DNA of 64,000 nt from positions 365,054 to 429,053 of the forward strand of contig MEHQ01003632.1 in assembly GCA_008828725.1 (NCBI GenBank), read 5' to 3'. Of this stretch, positions 60,483 through 64,000 are shown piece by piece. The notes beneath the pieces are model-generated. The model was given only the letters and a program-made list of their open reading frames with translations. It was not told the DNA's origin and made no database searches. Made by a program: the position numbers and the translations under genes. Position 1 is the stretch's first letter. Every line of letters begins with the position of its first letter. The stretch comes from Saccharina japonica (taxonomy: Eukaryota; Sar; Phaeophyceae; Laminariales; Laminariaceae).

Positions 60483-62084
60483 TTACCGACGAACGGAGGT
60501 AAGCTCCGCCCATCTCTCTGCATTAAGTTCGGCAAGACAGACAGTCTCATCAATGCTGGCATCAACCCAGGAGCTCTCTTCTTCACGAGCCCACTTGAAC
60601 ATGTCTGCATTCCCATTAACCGCGGCAACCGAAGATATATCATTATCCCAGGGGCAGCCATTGCACCGTGCCCACTTCAGCACCTCCAAATTCCCCTTTA
60701 TGGCAGCCCGGGTACAAGTGCTACGGTCCCACGGGCAGTCCAGACCCCGCGCCCACTGCAATATGTCGAGGTGACCCCCTTCAGCTGCACGGGCGCACGT
60801 GTCTTCATCCCAGGGGCATCCCTGTGACCACGCCCACTGAAGTACGTCCATGTGACCGGCCCGGGCTGCACGCGCGCACGTTTGCTCGTTCCAGGGGCAG
60901 CCGTTGCACCGCGCCCACTGCAGTATGTTCAGGTGACCGGCCTGGGCGGCACTGGTGCACGTAAGATCATCCCACCGGCAGCCGTTTCGTCGGGCCCACT
61001 TTAGCAGTTCAAAATGACCATTCGCGGCTGCATCGCTGCACACTTGACTATCCCAGTCGAAGCCGTTAGCTCGCGCCCATTGAAGAATGTCAAGATGGCC
61101 CCTCGCTGCAGCTCCAATGCAAACGTATTTGCTGAACAAGGCGTACGGACTGGCATGCATCCATTCAAGAATGAGCAGATGTCCCTCGGCTGCGGCAACA
61201 ATGCCTCCACAGCCGGGCCAGCGCCAGCCGTTCGCCAGCATCCACTGTATAGTAGTGATATGTCCATTTCGAATCACTTCTACAACGGCATCCACTGCCG
61301 GGGACAACGGACACCCTTCAGCTCTCGCCCACTGAAGCAGCTCCAGGTGCCCCCCCTCGGAGGCAAAGGTGGTCGTGCGACTATTCCAATCGGCACCATT
61401 CGCTCTAGCCCACTGAAGGATCTCCAGATGCCCTCTTCCCGCAGCACTAGAACACGTGTCATAGTCCCACGGGCAGCCGTGAGCTCGAGCCCACTGAAGA
61501 ATGTGGAGGTGCCCGCCCTCCGCAGCCTTGGAGCACGTCGCTCCACTCCAAGGGCAGTTCTGGGAACGGGCCCATCGCAGGGTATCAAGACTGCCTGAAC
61601 AGGCGGCCGCGCTGCATGTAGTATCGTCCCAAGGGCAATTGTTGGCGTGCGCCCATTGAAGAATGCGAAGGCTTCCTGCCGCCGCGGCCGCTGTGCACAC
61701 CACCTCCCGCCAGCCGTAATTATTACCGAGTACCCACTGAATCATGTCAAGCTTTTCACAGGCAGCAGCAACGAAGCAAGCATTTACGGATAACTCGCAA
61801 CCATTCGAGTAAGCGTGCTTCAGAACATCAATGCCACAGTGTGCAGCAATGCGCTCGCAGACAATCGGCCCCTTTGCCAGGCCGCCATCGAAGCTCCACT
61901 GCAGCTGAGACACAGACGTAGCAGATGTTATGGCTTGGGTGGATTTAGGGAGGTTTCCCCAGGCACATCTCCATTCGTTCGAAACTCCGGCGAAGAACAC
62001 ATGCTGGTTGGAGAGTAGGTTCGCCAGTAAAGCCAGGACGTCTCGGTGAGTGAAAAGCGTAAATTGCACCCCGTCTGCTTCCAT
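60483..62084 (-). CDS. ankyrin-repeat protein with F-box-like N-terminus
   Basis: ATG at 62084 (the frame is open to a TTG at 62162, with a stop just before it); stop TAA at 60483; 533 aa. Residues about 10-45 ('HRDVLALLANLLSNQHVFFA', then 'GVSNEWRCAWG') look like the divergent F-box-like head found on such proteins in brown algae. From about residue 84 to 515 come about sixteen short ankyrin-type units of 27-28 residues: GHLDILQWARANGCPWD + TCxxAA. Units near the middle are degenerate ('NGWRWPGCGG', 'ASPYALFSKY'). Ankyrin stacks bind proteins; an F-box would link them to a ubiquitin ligase, but this is inference. The stop overlaps a donor-like cgGTAAGG, so a further exon is possible. No membrane segment. 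Units show regular in-frame length, no stops and no shifts, so the gene looks functional. Confidence 0.85.
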   Translation of the reverse strand: MEADGVQFTLFTHRDVLALLANLLSNQHVFFAGVSNEWRCAWGNLPKSTQAITSATSVSQLQWSFDGGLAKGPIVCERIAAHCGIDVLKHAYSNGCELSVNACFVAAACEKLDMIQWVLGNNYGWREVVCTAAAAAGSLRILQWAHANNCPWDDTTCSAAACSGSLDTLRWARSQNCPWSGATCSKAAEGGHLHILQWARAHGCPWDYDTCSSAAGRGHLEILQWARANGADWNSRTTTFASEGGHLELLQWARAEGCPLSPAVDAVVEVIRNGHITTIQWMLANGWRWPGCGGIVAAAEGHLLILEWMHASPYALFSKYVCIGAAARGHLDILQWARANGFDWDSQVCSDAAANGHFELLKWARRNGCRWDDLTCTSAAQAGHLNILQWARCNGCPWNEQTCARAARAGHMDVLQWAWSQGCPWDEDTCARAAEGGHLDILQWARGLDCPWDRSTCTRAAIKGNLEVLKWARCNGCPWDNDISSVAAVNGNADMFKWAREEESSWVDASIDETVCLAELNAERWAELTSVRR

Positions 62085-64000
62085 CTCGGATGCTGCGGCG
62101 CCGCTTGTGAAGTTCCTATTTCTGGAAGGGGGGCGTGAACAGACCAAAGTGAGCGTTTTCAAACTCTAGTTCTTTGAAAGAGAAACAACCAACCCACGCA
62201 TGGACGTACAGGACCGACATCTTTGATCAATCACAGCCACATTTACGCCTGCTGATACTTGAAAGTGTGAACAAAACACCAAATTACGGAGAAAACGGAC
62301 TGGAAGTTCCCGCGTGGTGCATGCGTTCGTGTTCCGGTGTTCTGCAGCATTCTTGGGATGCGGCACGGCCTTACCACTTGACATATGGCATCATAAAACC
62401 AAATAGCGAGTAGGAATGACGCAGAAGGCCTGTGAAAAATTACACGTGCCTTGCGGTCAAAGTGTTGGCAGGTTGCATAAATACGCGTTAACGTTTGAAG
62501 CCGGAACGTCAACACGATGAGGAGGCCCGCCACCAGGAATAACGACGGTCTCAACACCAGAGAAAAAAAGTAAGTACTACCTGCACCACAATCGTAGATA
62601 CCAGTATCCTACCATATCAAACAATTAGACAGGGCGCAGACCTGTCGGTTTGTTGAGAGGGTGAACCTTTCAAGCTTTTGGCCTTCGTGCTAGCCATTGT
62701 CTGCGCAGCGGATGCCGATGCACCAAACAGTGAAATATGTCGCCGCACAGCACCGGCGACAGCAGTTATAAGAAAACCAGTCACAGCAGCACCCGTACAC
62801 TCTGCTGGCGTTGAAGGTATTGAAGAACGAAAGACAACTGAGAAGTAGCCGTTCAAAACAGTGTGAGAGAGTGGTCGAGGCGATTCCTGAGGTGGCAACC
62901 TATAATAAACGGAGGCGGGTATCGACCAGGGCGGGTTAGGCGCAGAAAACGATGGATCCGTGGCTTAGCAAGCTGGTTTACTGAGGTGTTACAAGAATAC
63001 ACGACTGATGAACACCAGGGACCAATTTCCACTTTGTACCGGTTTGGTACCTGTGAGTTAAATGTAGGGGCAACTAGCTTGGAATTTCCCGGCAGGCTTC
63101 TTACGGCTACTATGCGCGGACGGTAGGTCCTCTCCTCTTTGGTATGATAACTGTGAAATAATGAAATAACGTAAAAAACGTAGATGAAGGATGGCGACGG
63201 CAGGGCTGTAAAGTGCAACTATAGTTTAGAAATTTGAGACGGATGTTGCGGGACTTTGGCACCAAAGTATGTTTTGATGAAATATGAAGAATTCATCATG
63301 CCGAGGTTCTGAACTGCTAATAAAGCGTTCTGACTGGAGAGAGGGTGCGTTTTATGATCATATCAATGCAATACCTGCTCAATTCTCGCTCAATCGCTGG
63401 TAGTAGGCCCAACGAAGACGAAGGGAGAAACGGGGGCCCAGCCTTTCGAAACTTCGCTCGGTGGACAAACTGGTAGCAGCTGAACATAATAAGTATCACA
63501 CCAGGTTTCTGCGCTAACCAGTCGACTCCATTTTCACTGGCAACCACTACCATAATATGTTACTCGCTACATTGCGAGGTCTCTTCGCTTACCCTTTAAG
63601 GAGTTAGTGCCACCACGACGTCTTAATGTGGGCTCCGCATGGATCCGGACGTTTTTTTCGTTGTCCGCAATACCGGCCCCGCTCTGAGATAGTCAATCGT
63701 ACGACTAAGTGTTCATAATATACTAATACACATACAATTATTCGAGAAGAATAAAAAAAACCGTATAAGCAGTACTACTACTGCCGTACTACAACCACTA
63801 CCCCCACAACATCTACTATACACTACTACATACCTGGTCTATATTACTACGGCAATATTAATGCCCTGCGCTACTCCCACTAGCATACCTCTTCCGCCTC
63901 CCCGCTGCGGAGTATTGTTCATTGTTTAGTATGACAATGGTGAAGATAAACGATATAATATCCTCGACAAATCATTTGCCAGTAAGTTCTCGTAGACGTC
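62085..64000. other. no supported gene; CTA-rich end
   Basis: The first bases carry the presumed leader of the ankyrin gene. Two frames (62617-62898 minus, 62863-63126 plus) are short and unrecognised; the latter ends at a donor-like ggacGGTAGG. From about 63765 to 63850 the sequence is rich in cta/act triplets. Confidence 0.45.

Noticed and set aside
61014..61598. 194-codon plus-strand frame opposite the ankyrin gene
   Set aside because: Antisense shadow of in-frame ankyrin units; no domain of its own.

Overview
This is a repeat-dense eukaryotic nuclear window. There are no operons, no bacterial gene spacing, long stretches without genes, and many nested inverted-repeat elements. The best lineage clue is the protein content: two large EsV-1-7 repeat genes (Cys-x4-Cys ... 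Cys-x2-His units) and one long short-unit ankyrin protein whose repeats read like 'LQWARANGCPWD'. EsV-1-7 and this ankyrin style are characteristic of brown algae (Ectocarpus and relatives), related stramenopiles and their large DNA viruses, so a brown alga or close stramenopile is my inference. A short TTAGGG-type tract at 35770-35788 fits but proves nothing. One ambiguous base (n, 45704) marks a draft assembly. All repeat boundaries were found by eye and are good to about 10-20 bases.

Layout. 1-12.5 kb: two copies of a segment of about 5.5 kb, offset by about 6.98 kb. Each contains an imperfect palindrome of about 1.8 kb with open frames on both strands. Between them lies a spacer with a 0.2 kb direct-repeat pair. 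13.9-16.8 kb: a decayed PIF/Harbinger-type transposase on the minus strand, with a 0.74 kb inverted-repeat element (MITE) beside or inside it. 17.8-21.8 kb: hairpin elements, diverged pieces of the 1-12 kb repeat, a 59-bp minisatellite and a foldback element. 24.3-27.8 kb: a field of palindromic AAGCTT-centred words, interrupted by a long-TIR element that itself holds two smaller inverted-repeat elements. 31.1-32.1 kb: an intact 8-unit EsV-1-7 gene (minus strand). 34-35.3 kb: degenerate 30-bp repeats. 37.2-39.1 kb: a TIR element whose body is a satellite-like array. 43.1-47.1 kb: a local duplication whose two copies carry different insertions. 48.6-49.2 kb: another inverted-repeat element. 53.5-56.3 kb: a field of diverged modules of about 150 bp. 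56.9-58.5 kb: a 13-unit EsV-1-7 gene broken by three in-frame stops. 60.5-62.1 kb: an intact ankyrin-repeat gene (minus strand).

Only two coding regions look like functional host genes: the 31.1 kb EsV-1-7 gene and the 60.5 kb ankyrin gene. The rest is mostly mobile-element debris and tandem or inverted repeats. The two EsV-1-7 genes are paralogues in opposite orientation that share the same C-terminal module, one intact and one decaying, which records local birth and death of this family.
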